Below are positions 56,705 to 64,000 of a DNA stretch of 64,000 nt, piece by piece. Origin of the DNA: Catenuloplanes indicus. GTDB lineage: Bacteria; Actinomycetota; Actinomycetes; Mycobacteriales; Micromonosporaceae. Positions within the stretch are counted from its first letter, which is position 1, and every line of letters starts with the position of its first letter. The translations under genes were made by a program, and so were the position numbers. The stretch spans positions 4,898,001-4,962,000 of the forward strand of contig NZ_JAUSUZ010000001.1 in the NCBI RefSeq assembly GCF_030813715.1. Reading direction: 5' to 3'. The notes beneath the pieces were generated by a model. The model saw only the letters and a program-made list of their open reading frames with translations, was not told the origin of the DNA and made no database searches.

Positions 56705-59164
56705 ATGACCGTGGATCATGGCTCTGACCAGCATGGAATCGGCTTCGCCGGTCTGCTGCGGGCACGACGGGCCACCGCGGGCATGACGCAGGCAGACCTG
56801 GCCGCCGCGGCCGGCATCGGCGTTCGCACGGTCCGTGACCTGGAGCGGGGGCGGGCGTCCCGGCCGCAGCGCACCACGGTGGAGCTGATCGCCACCGCGC
56901 TCTCGCTCTCCGGCCGGGACCGCGCCGAGTTCCTCGCGGCCGCGCGTGGCCGTCCCGCCGTACCCGGCCAGCCGGCGCCGCCGCGCAACGGCCTGCCACC
57001 GCCGATCGAGCTGATCGGCCGGGACACCGAGGTCGCGGACGTGGCGGAGCTGCTCACCACGTCCGGACCGCCCGGCGTGGTGACGTTGGTCGGGCTGGCC
57101 GGGGTCGGCAAGACCAGCCTCGGCCTCGCGGTCGCGGAACGCGTCGCCGGTGCGCACCCCGGCGGCACGGCCGGCACCGTGATCACCGAGCTGTCCAGCG
57201 GCAGCGACGTGCTGGCCCAGCTGGCCGCGGTGCTCGGCGTGGCCCGCGCGGCCGACCTGCGCGCCCGGCTGCGCGGCGAACGCACGTTCGTGATGATCGA
57301 CGGCGTCGAGCGCGCACCGGACGCGGTCGCGGAGGCGCTGCACTGGCTGATCGAGTCCGCGCCCAACCTGCGCGTGCTGGCCACCGGCCGGCACCCGATC
57401 GGGCTGCCCGGCGAGCACGTCTGGCCGGTCGGCCCGCTGGAGACGCCGCCACCGGACGCGCCGGACATCACCGCCTACCCCGCGGCCGCGCTGTTCCTGG
57501 CCCGGCTCCGGCAGGTGCGCCGCGACCCGATCACGGACGAGGAGTCGGTCGCGCTCGGCGCGCTGCTGCGCCGGCTCGGTGGGCTGCCGCTCGCGCTGGA
57601 ACTGGCGGCCGCGCGCGGCAGGCTGCTCGACATCGACGAGATCCTGCAACGGTACGGAGACCGCGTGCTCGACCTGTCCGGCCGGCCCGGCAGCCGCCCG
57701 TCCGTGGACGTCACGCTGCGTGATGCGGCCGCCGCCAGCTACCGGCTGCTGGAACCGGCCGAACGCGCGGGCCTGCGCCGGCTCGCCGCGTTCCGCAACC
57801 GCTGGTCGGTGCGCCTGGCTGCGGCGATCCTGTCCGACGACGACGACGAGCCGGCCGACCCGCTGCCGCTGCTGGACCGGCTGCTGGAGTTGGGCCTGCT
57901 CGGCGTGCGCGGCGCCGGTCCGTTCCGGTTCCGGCTGGTCGACGTGGTCCGCGACCTCGCGGAGGAGCGGGCCGTCGCGCGCGGCGAGGCCACCGCGATC
58001 CGCACCCGGCACGCGGCCGTCCTCGCCCGGCTGGCCGAACGCACCGCCCCGCAGCTGGCCGGGCACGACCTGAGCGGCGGCGTCGGCCGGCTGGACGAGG
58101 TGTCCGGCGACCTGTGGGCCGCACTGGCCCACGCCGCGAACGACGACCCGCACACCGCGCTGCGCCTCGCCGCCGCGTTACCCCGGTGGTGGCGGTTCCG
58201 CGGGCGGGACGTGGTCGGCCGGCACTGGTTGCGCCGCCTGCTCGCGGACCCGCGCACCGGTGACGCGGACCCTCGGATCCGGGCGTGGGCGCAGGTCGGG
58301 CTGGGCCGGCTCGCGCTGGAGCACGGCGCGGGTGCGGAGGAACTGCCGGCCGTGACCGATGCGCTGGCCGAGTTCCAGCGCCGCGGCGACGTGGCCGGTG
58401 AGCTCGCGGCCCGCAACCTGCTGTGCGCGCTGTGGATGACCAACGGGGGGTACGACGAGGCCCGCCGGCACGGCGAGGCCGCGCTCGCGCTCGCCACCCG
58501 GACGGACCGCCCGCGCGACATGACGGTCGCGCAGAACAACCTGACCTGGCACGAGGTCCGGAGCGGCGACCTGCGCGCGGCCCGGCGCCGGCTGGCCGCG
58601 GTGGACCGGCTGGCCGCGCAGCAGGGCGACGACCGGCTGCGGGCGCTTGCGATGGCGAACCTGGCCGAGGTGAGCCGGCTCGGCGGCCGGTACGCGGAGG
58701 CACAGGCGCTCGGCCATCGCGCGACCGAGGTACTGGAGCGGCAGGGCGATCCCGGCCACCGGCGGCGGCTGCTCGGCACGATCGGGATCGCGGCCGCGCA
58801 GGCCGGTGACGCGGAGACGGCCGGCCAGATTCTGACCGAGCTGCGCGAGCCGGCCGGCGTGCCGGACGACCCGGACGAGCGGCGGCCGGCCGTGACCGAG
58901 GGACAGATCGCGATGATCGAGGCGTACCTGGCGTCCGGTCGCGGCGAGCGGGAACTGGCCGTGGAGTGGTTCACGGCCGCGGCGGACTCGCACACGGGCG
59001 GTCACGATCTGCGCGACGTGGCGGAGGCGCTGGTCGGACTGGCGGCGAGCACGGAGGACGCGCAGCAGCGCGCGTCCGTGCTGGCCCGGCTGGCCGAGGT
59101 GTGCAAGCTCGGCGGCATCACGCTGCTTCCGGCCGAGCGGGAGCGCAGCGGCGCAGGCTTCTGA
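56705..59164 (+). CDS. XRE-type HTH / NTPase / TPR-like regulator
   Basis: 819 residues. Residues about 13-68 are an XRE HTH (GMTQADLAAAAGIGVRTVRD). An NB-ARC-like NTPase follows with Walker A VGLAGVGKTSLGLAV (near 133-145), the TFVMIDGVERAPDAV Walker B segment and the GGLPLALELAAARGRL motif. The C-terminal half is made of helical repeats of TPR type (AQNNLTWHEVRSGDLRAARR, for example). Such AfsR/LuxR-like regulators often control nearby secondary metabolism or stress genes; the target is unknown. One rare TTA codon (near 58169) lies in the middle. Confidence 0.85.
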   Translation: MTVDHGSDQHGIGFAGLLRARRATAGMTQADLAAAAGIGVRTVRDLERGRASRPQRTTVELIATALSLSGRDRAEFLAAARGRPAVPGQPAPPRNGLPPPIELIGRDTEVADVAELLTTSGPPGVVTLVGLAGVGKTSLGLAVAERVAGAHPGGTAGTVITELSSGSDVLAQLAAVLGVARAADLRARLRGERTFVMIDGVERAPDAVAEALHWLIESAPNLRVLATGRHPIGLPGEHVWPVGPLETPPPDAPDITAYPAAALFLARLRQVRRDPITDEESVALGALLRRLGGLPLALELAAARGRLLDIDEILQRYGDRVLDLSGRPGSRPSVDVTLRDAAAASYRLLEPAERAGLRRLAAFRNRWSVRLAAAILSDDDDEPADPLPLLDRLLELGLLGVRGAGPFRFRLVDVVRDLAEERAVARGEATAIRTRHAAVLARLAERTAPQLAGHDLSGGVGRLDEVSGDLWAALAHAANDDPHTALRLAAALPRWWRFRGRDVVGRHWLRRLLADPRTGDADPRIRAWAQVGLGRLALEHGAGAEELPAVTDALAEFQRRGDVAGELAARNLLCALWMTNGGYDEARRHGEAALALATRTDRPRDMTVAQNNLTWHEVRSGDLRAARRRLAAVDRLAAQQGDDRLRALAMANLAEVSRLGGRYAEAQALGHRATEVLERQGDPGHRRRLLGTIGIAAAQAGDAETAGQILTELREPAGVPDDPDERRPAVTEGQIAMIEAYLASGRGERELAVEWFTAAADSHTGGHDLRDVAEALVGLAASTEDAQQRASVLARLAEVCKLGGITLLPAERERSGAGF

Positions 59165-59190
59165 GCCAGCACCCGGGCGCCTGAAGGAAA

Positions 59191-59224
59191 CCGGCGCCGG
59201 CCGCTGGTGAGCGGCCGGCGCCGG
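59191..59224 (+). terminator. GC-rich hairpin after the HTH-NTPase gene
   Basis: CCGGCGCCGGCCGC / GCGGCCGGCGCCGG, a perfect 14-bp stem with a 6-nt loop, 27 bases after the stop. No T-run. Confidence 0.65.
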
Positions 59225-59437
59225 CAGGCGCGCACCCCCGTGCACGCGCGACGCGACGGAAACCCCGCAGAGGCCCCCCGACCTCCGTGCGTAAACACCC
59301 CCCGGTGTGCGTCCCCGTGCGCGGGAAATCTAACCGATCACCCGAGGTCTTTTGTCCGTTTGGACGGCAATGCCGCTTGAGGTGGTCTCTTCTGCCTCTT
59401 GTTCTGCCGGTTACCCACCCGGATCACGCACGGATGA

Positions 59438-59929
59438 CTACTCTCCGGATTGGGAAGTGTCCGTAGTGCCCACCATCGCCCCGGGATTCGCCGCGTCCCG
59501 GATCACGCGCAGTGTGCTGAGCAGATCCTTCAGCTGGCCGGCGTCGAGCAGGCCGGTGAAGAACTCGTCGATCAGCGCGAGGTGACCGGGCAGCGTCTCC
59601 TCGATCCGGGTCAGCCCGGCGTCGGTGAGCACCGCGTAGGAGCTGCGCCGGTCGGTGGGGCAGGCGCGACGGCAGAGCAGACCGTCCCGCTCCATCCGGT
59701 CGACGACCCGGGTGACGCCGCTGGTGGAGAGCGAGGTCTGCGATGCCAGGTCGGTCATCCGCAGCTCGCGACGGGGTGATCGAGCCAGGCGCATCAGCAC
59801 TTCGAACTCGACGGCGGAGAGGTCGTGCTGGTCGAACTGGGCGGCGAACCGGTTGGTCAGACCCGAGTGAACCTCGGAGAACAAGCCGATCGCGGTGATG
59901 CGCGGGTCGTCGAACAGGTTCGGAGTCAC
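59438..59929 (-). CDS. MarR-family transcriptional regulator
   Basis: 163 residues from GTG 59929. The winged-helix core is clear: VEFEVLMRLARSPRRELRMT, TSLSTSGVTRVVDRMERDGL and the wing RRACPTDRRSSYAVLTDAG. It is divergent from the YceI gene, and the 100-bp space between them contains inverted repeats at the YceI promoter, so it most likely represses yceI and itself. The ligand is unknown. Confidence 0.88.
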   Translation of the reverse strand: MTPNLFDDPRITAIGLFSEVHSGLTNRFAAQFDQHDLSAVEFEVLMRLARSPRRELRMTDLASQTSLSTSGVTRVVDRMERDGLLCRRACPTDRRSSYAVLTDAGLTRIEETLPGHLALIDEFFTGLLDAGQLKDLLSTLRVIRDAANPGAMVGTTDTSQSGE

Positions 59930-59934
59930 TGCTC

Positions 59935-59983
59935 AACTTTAGCAAAGCTTGACACGCGGAATACTGCGCAGCATATAGTTGCT
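59935..59983. promoter_or_regulatory. Divergent marR-yceI promoter with two inverted repeats
   Basis: AACTTTAGCAAAGCTT (59935-59950) holds the inverted repeat CTTT/AAAG, and AGCATATAGTTGCT (59970-59983) has AGCA/TGCT arms. TTGACA (59949-59954) and CATATA/TATAGT (59972-59979) form a plausible promoter for yceI. The two repeats flank and cover it, as expected for a MarR operator. Confidence 0.5.
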
Positions 59984-60029
59984 TAGTCAGACGTCCTGAC
60001 CGCAGATCTTGTTTCTGGGAGACCTTCCA

Positions 60030-60602
60030 ATGAGTGACCTTAACGTTCGCGACTACAACGGCGTGTCCATCCCGGCCGCCGGTGTGTACGACATCGACCC
60101 CGATCACTCGCGGGTCGGCTTCGTCGCCAAGCACCTTGTGGTGAGCAAGGTCCGCGGTCAGTTCAAGACCGTGACCGGCGTGGTCACGATCGCCGAGGAC
60201 CCGCTGGAGTCCTCCGTCACCGCGGACATCGACGCCGGAAGCATCGACACCAACCAGGGCGACCGTGACGGTCACCTGAAGAGTGGCGACTTCCTGGACA
60301 TCGAGAAGTACCCGCAGCTCACGTTCCGCAGCACCGGCCTGGCCGAGATCAGCGGCAACGAGTTCAAGCTGCACGGCGACCTGACGATCAAGGACGTCAC
60401 CCGCCGCGTCGAGCTGGACGTCGAGTTCGAGGGCGTCAGCAAGTCCCCGTGGGGTCAGGAGGTCATCGGCTTCTCCGCGACGACCGAGATCGACCGCGAG
60501 GAGTTCGGCATCACCTGGAACCAGAACCTGGAGACCGGCGGCGTGCTCGTCGGCAAGAAGGTCAAGATCGAGATCGAGGCCGAGGCCATCCGCCGCGCCT
60601 GA
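60030..60602 (+). CDS. YceI-family isoprenoid-binding-like protein
   Basis: 190 residues from ATG 60030, preceded by GGGAGA. The lipocalin-like YceI fold is recognisable by GVYDIDPDHSRVGFVAKHLV, DIDAGSIDTNQGDRDGHLKS, DFLDIEKYPQLTFRSTGL and GFSATTEIDREEFGITWN. There is no signal peptide, so it is cytoplasmic. YceI proteins bind isoprenoid chains such as polyprenyl quinone precursors; the precise role is unclear. Probably controlled by the divergent MarR regulator. Confidence 0.88.
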   Translation: MSDLNVRDYNGVSIPAAGVYDIDPDHSRVGFVAKHLVVSKVRGQFKTVTGVVTIAEDPLESSVTADIDAGSIDTNQGDRDGHLKSGDFLDIEKYPQLTFRSTGLAEISGNEFKLHGDLTIKDVTRRVELDVEFEGVSKSPWGQEVIGFSATTEIDREEFGITWNQNLETGGVLVGKKVKIEIEAEAIRRA

Positions 60603-60611
60603 TCTTTCGTG

Positions 60612-60646
60612 AAAACCCCCGGCCGCCCGCACGGCCGGGGGTTTTT
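60612..60646 (+). terminator. Terminator after yceI
   Basis: AAAACCCCCGGCCG / CGGCCGGGGGTTTT, a 14-bp stem with a 6-nt loop and a T-run, starting 10 bases after the stop. Confidence 0.85.
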
Positions 60647-60731
60647 GCTATCTCTGGGAATCCCATGCACGTGGGAAGTGATCTATCCAGCACTAGAGGT
60701 GACACGTTCCCGTGTGGCATGGTGGACAGAG

Positions 60732-60754
60732 CGTCCCGTAACGCTTACGGGACG
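60732..60754. promoter_or_regulatory. Inverted repeat upstream of the GCS2 gene
   Basis: CGTCCCGTAA, CGC, TTACGGGACG: perfect 10-bp arms with a 3-nt centre, 77 bp before the start. No T-run follows, so an operator is more likely than a terminator. Confidence 0.45.
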
Positions 60755-60830
60755 TTGTGACTCACTTTGTCTTCCTGAGCTGCGTCGCTCACCCACATAG
60801 ATCCGTCACTGCCGTGCGCCGGGAGGACAG

Positions 60831-62303
60831 ATGGGCAAGGACGTCTCCTCAGCCGCTTTCACCAGGGAAGACAGGGTTCAGTACCGGCGGAAGGTGCGCC
60901 GGTGCCTTGACGTCTTCGCCCTGATGCTCGACGACTTCGCGTTCGACGCCGAGCGCCCGACCACCGGACTCGAGATCGAGCTCAACCTGATCGACGCCGA
61001 CGCCGAGCCCGCGATGCGCAACGCCGAAGTGCTCGCCACCATGGACGATCCGCTGTTCCAGACCGAGCTTGCCCGGTTCAACCTGGAGCTGAACGCATCG
61101 CCTCGGCTGATCGCCGGCACCGGCTTCGCCGACTACGAGCACGCGCTGCGCACCAGCCTGGATCGCGCGGAGGACCGGGCCGGCAAGTCCGACTCGCGGA
61201 TCATGATGGTCGGTGTGCTGCCCACGCTCACCGAGCGGCACACGGTCGTCGAGAACCTCTCCGCCAACCCGCGCTACCACGCGCTCAACGACCAGATCAT
61301 GGCCGCTCGCGGCGAGGCGCTGGACCTGGACATCCGCGGTGCGGAGCGGGTCCGCTCGTACGTCGACTCGATCGCGGCCGAGGGCGCCTGCACCAGCGTT
61401 CAGTTCCACCTCCAGGTCGCGCCGGACACGTTCGCCGCGTACTGGAACGCCGCCCAGGCCGTTGCCGCGGCCCAGGTCGCGGTCGGGGCGAACTCGCCGT
61501 TCCTCTACGGCCGCCGGCTGTGGGCGGAGACCCGGATAGCGCTTTTCGAACAGTCCACCGACACCCGCCCGGACGAACTACGAGCCCAGGGGGTACGCCC
61601 GCGGGTGTGGTTCGGCGAGCGCTGGATCACCTCGATCTTCGACCTGTTCGAGGAGAACGTGCGGTACTTCCCACCGCTGCTGCCGATCCTGGACGACGAG
61701 GACCCGGTCGCGGTGCTGCACGACGGCGGCGTGCCCAACCTCGGCGAGTTGCGGCTGCACAACGGCACCGTCTACCGGTGGAACCGGCCGGTCTACGACA
61801 TCATGAACGGCCGGCCGCACCTGCGGGTGGAGAACCGGGTGCTCCCGGCCGGGCCGACCGTGGTCGACATCCTGGCCAACGCCGCGTTCTACTTCGGGCT
61901 GGTCCGCGCGCTGGCCGAGGCGGAGCGGCCGATCTGGTCGCAGCTCACGTTCAGCTCGGCCGAGGAGAACTTCCACCGGGCCGCGCGGCACGGGCTCGAC
62001 GGGTACATCAACTGGCCCGGCATGGGCGAGACGCAGGCGGACAAGCTGATCCTGGACACGCTGCTGCCGATGGCGTACGACGGACTGGACCGCTTCGGCG
62101 TCGACCCGGCCGAGCGGGACCGGCTCCTCGGGGTGATCGAGGGCCGGTGCCGCACCGGGCAGACCGGGGCCGGCTGGCAGACCGCCCGGGTCACGGACGC
62201 GGAGCGCCGTGGCCGCAGCCGCGACCAGGCCCTGCACGAGATGGTCCTCGCCTACACCGAACTCCAGCGTACGAACGAGCCGGTCCACCTCTGGCCATGC
62301 TAG
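60831..62303 (+). CDS. Glutamate-cysteine ligase family protein (GCS2 type)
   Basis: 490 residues. The GCS2 fold shows TGLEIELNLIDADAEPAMRN at the nucleotide/glutamate site, FNLELNASPRLIAGTGF, and the later HLRVENRVLPAGPTVVDILA. Such enzymes join glutamate to the amino group of a small partner such as cysteine. Actinobacteria of this group usually make mycothiol and have no glutathione synthetase, so the product may not be gamma-glutamylcysteine; an ergothioneine-type EgtA role is another option. GGGAGGACAG precedes the ATG. Confidence 0.82.
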   Translation: MGKDVSSAAFTREDRVQYRRKVRRCLDVFALMLDDFAFDAERPTTGLEIELNLIDADAEPAMRNAEVLATMDDPLFQTELARFNLELNASPRLIAGTGFADYEHALRTSLDRAEDRAGKSDSRIMMVGVLPTLTERHTVVENLSANPRYHALNDQIMAARGEALDLDIRGAERVRSYVDSIAAEGACTSVQFHLQVAPDTFAAYWNAAQAVAAAQVAVGANSPFLYGRRLWAETRIALFEQSTDTRPDELRAQGVRPRVWFGERWITSIFDLFEENVRYFPPLLPILDDEDPVAVLHDGGVPNLGELRLHNGTVYRWNRPVYDIMNGRPHLRVENRVLPAGPTVVDILANAAFYFGLVRALAEAERPIWSQLTFSSAEENFHRAARHGLDGYINWPGMGETQADKLILDTLLPMAYDGLDRFGVDPAERDRLLGVIEGRCRTGQTGAGWQTARVTDAERRGRSRDQALHEMVLAYTELQRTNEPVHLWPC

Positions 62304-62331
62304 CTGGCCGTCGCTGCCCGCGCCGGTGCGG

Positions 62332-63624
62332 TCAGTCCTTGGTATCGGGCTTGGACGGGGGTACCGGCTTCGGCTTGACCGAGGCGCGGGCCCGGCCGGT
62401 GGGCTTGGGCTGCTGATCGGTGACGAGCTCAGGAGCCGGCGGCTTGTCGGCGGGCTTGTCCGCCGGGGACGGGCGTTTCGGCCGTGACTTCGGGGCCGTG
62501 CCGTCCTCCTCGTCGGCCAGGCCGAGCGTTGGCCGCTCCGATTTGGGCTTCAACCGCAGTTTCGGGGTTCCCGGCTGGGGCTGAGACGGTACCGGTGGCG
62601 CCGGTTGCGCCGGGACCGCCGGTGGCGGGCGGAGTGGTTCCGGGGCGGCGGTGAGCGCCGGGCGTACCGTCGGGGCCGGGTCTTCGTCGTCGAGGTCGAC
62701 CGGGAGCAGCGCCCGTTCGTAGGAGGGGCGGGGCGTGGCGGCCGCGATGATCACGGAACCGAGCAGGCCGGCGATCACCGCGTACGGTGCGATCAGGTAG
62801 GCCGACACCTGCCAGGACTCCATGCCGACCGGGCGCGGGGCGGCCATGAAGTACGCGGCCGCGACCAGGATCGGGCCGATCGCGCCGGAGACCGACACGC
62901 CGACCTTCGAGTCGGTGCGGCGACCGCCCCACCACGCCGAGACCAGGCCCGCGACCAGCGCGGCGGACAGCGAGATCGCGGCGCCCGGCCAGTACAGGCT
63001 GCGGATCCAGTAGCCCTCGCCGTCGTCCGTGATGCGCCAGACGCCGAGCTGCGCACCGGCGAAGCCGCGGCCGGACAGCGCGCCGTCGACCGTCGCCGCG
63101 ATCGCGAGCAGCCAGAGCCAGGCGGTCGTGATGATCACGTTTGCCGCTATCGCCGCGGACGAGATCGCGGCGAATGACACGGCCAGGCCGACCAGTACGC
63201 CGATCACGGTGTAGCCGGCCGCGATCGTCTCCGGCGCGAACGTGTAGTCCTGCGCGGCCTCCCGGGCCGGCACCGCGACCAGCGCCACGGTCACGGCCGC
63301 GCCGAGCGCGGCGGCAAGGCACAGCGCGATACGCCAGAGCACCAGCTCCAGCATTCCGCTGACCTTGCGCGCGGTGGGATCCGCGGCCAGCGCACTCGGG
63401 CCGCTGCGCCGGTCCGCGTAGACCGCACCGGCTATCACGGACGTCGCCGCGATCCAGGTGGCCCATGTGAGGCTCGCCACCCAGACCGGCTCCGCGGAAC
63501 CGTCCGGCGACGGCACCCATGCGATGATCCCGAGCCCGTAACCGAGCCCCAACTGTGCTGCGCCGGTGCCCGCGGCCACGCCGACTGCCGACGCGATCGA
63601 TCCACCCCAGCCTCGTACGGCCAT
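62332..63624 (-). CDS. Polytopic membrane protein with Pro/Lys-rich C-terminal tail
   Basis: 430 residues. About eight hydrophobic segments occupy residues 8-300 (for example VALVAVPAREAAQDYTFAPE lies between two of them; IAANVIITTAWLWLLAIAAT is one), followed by about 130 residues rich in Pro, Lys, Ala and Glu that are probably cytoplasmic and disordered (RPKRPSPADKPADKPPAPEL). I do not recognise a family. It is convergent with the GCS2 gene, 28 bp apart. Confidence 0.7.
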   Translation of the reverse strand: MAVRGWGGSIASAVGVAAGTGAAQLGLGYGLGIIAWVPSPDGSAEPVWVASLTWATWIAATSVIAGAVYADRRSGPSALAADPTARKVSGMLELVLWRIALCLAAALGAAVTVALVAVPAREAAQDYTFAPETIAAGYTVIGVLVGLAVSFAAISSAAIAANVIITTAWLWLLAIAATVDGALSGRGFAGAQLGVWRITDDGEGYWIRSLYWPGAAISLSAALVAGLVSAWWGGRRTDSKVGVSVSGAIGPILVAAAYFMAAPRPVGMESWQVSAYLIAPYAVIAGLLGSVIIAAATPRPSYERALLPVDLDDEDPAPTVRPALTAAPEPLRPPPAVPAQPAPPVPSQPQPGTPKLRLKPKSERPTLGLADEEDGTAPKSRPKRPSPADKPADKPPAPELVTDQQPKPTGRARASVKPKPVPPSKPDTKD

Positions 63625-63766
63625 GCGGGGGAGAGTAGCGGGCCAGGGCCACCCGAGGCGAGGAGGCGAACTGGGAGCGGGTCGTTACCGCAACGAGCTG
63701 AAACGGCCGATAGGTTTAGGGCGACCGCCAAGAGGACTGGCGACCGTCTCCGCGGAGAGGACAGCG

Positions 63767-64000
63767 ATGGCTGACGGCAGGCGTCCCGGTGACGACCAGG
63801 GCTCGCCCGACGAGACGCGGCAGTGGCGCGGCGATGACGCGCGGTACTGGGGCGGTGACGATCACACGGCCGCGGGCCGGCCACCGGCCGATCCATGGGC
63901 CGCGAACGAGGAGACCCGCCTGCAGCGCCCGATGAGCGGCCCGCCGCAGGGTGGCCCGCTGCGCGGCGGCGACCAGACCGCTCCCTACCGCCCGGTTTCC
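63767..64000 (+). CDS. N-terminal part of an unknown protein (3' end outside the window)
   Basis: Starts at ATG 63767 behind a GGAGAGGACAG site and stays open to the window end (78 codons). The visible part is hydrophilic, rich in Gly, Asp, Arg and Trp (RQWRGDDARYWGGDDHTAAG), and looks like a disordered cytoplasmic tail preceding a domain outside the window. It is divergent from the membrane protein gene, with 142 bp between them. The family cannot be told. Confidence 0.6.
   Translation, partial: MADGRRPGDDQGSPDETRQWRGDDARYWGGDDHTAAGRPPADPWAANEETRLQRPMSGPPQGGPLRGGDQTAPYRPVS

Overview
The window is a 64-kb piece of a high-GC (roughly 70-73 %) actinobacterial chromosome that spans the replication origin. 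Gene order on both sides of dnaA (murJ, sigM, trxB, trxA, cwlM ... parB, parA, rsmG, jag, yidC, yidD, rnpA, rpmH, dnaA, oriC, dnaN, gnd, recF, dciA, gyrB, gyrA, DUF3566, tRNA-Ile, tRNA-Ala) is the classical actinobacterial origin block. The separate MurJ and pseudokinase genes, the gene content and the codon use suggest Micromonosporaceae (Actinoplanes/Micromonospora relatives); the family assignment is inference.

Left arm (1-12.5 kb): end of an unknown gene, then a plus-strand block for the envelope and redox balance: lipid II flippase MurJ, a membrane pseudokinase, ECF sigma factor SigM with its anti-sigma factor, thioredoxin reductase, thioredoxin and a CwlM-type amidase-like protein. It is followed by a minus-strand SDR and GNAT enzyme and by a plus-strand aminotransferase/D-Ala-D-Ala ligase-like pair. 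At 12.7-17.2 kb lies a HIT-like gene and then about 3.7 kb almost without genes. This stretch holds a second cluster of about nine DnaA boxes, six parS sites and a frameshifted membrane-protein gene.

Origin block (17.2-38.8 kb): parB and parA (parS sites lie inside parA), rsmG, jag, yidC, yidD, rnpA and rpmH run leftward. dnaA starts the rightward side. oriC (about 26.55-27.18 kb) contains some 30 DnaA-box-like 9-mers, whose orientation largely flips near 26.8 kb, and an AT-rich segment. dnaN, gnd, recF and dciA follow, then gyrB and gyrA with three DnaA boxes between them, DUF3566, tRNA-Ile, a DLW-39 peptide and tRNA-Ala.

Right arm (38.8-64 kb): a GC-rich repeat tract; sulfotransferase, glycosidase-like propeller and YbaK-like deacylase; SufE; ProRS; an ECF sigma/membrane propeller pair; SGNH hydrolase; sulfurtransferase and VanZ-like protein. 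Next comes an acyl-CoA (probably leucine/isovalerate) degradation locus: TetR regulator, biotin carboxylase, HMG-CoA lyase, carboxyltransferase and acyl-CoA dehydrogenase. It is split in two by a pair of secreted-protein genes, one with five chaplin-like repeats. The TetR promoter and the carboxyltransferase promoter share the same palindrome core, so they are probably one regulon. The window ends with a large HTH-NTPase-TPR regulator, a MarR/YceI divergent pair, a GCS2-type glutamate-cysteine ligase and two proteins of unknown function. No CRISPR array, prophage, insertion sequence or rRNA gene was seen.
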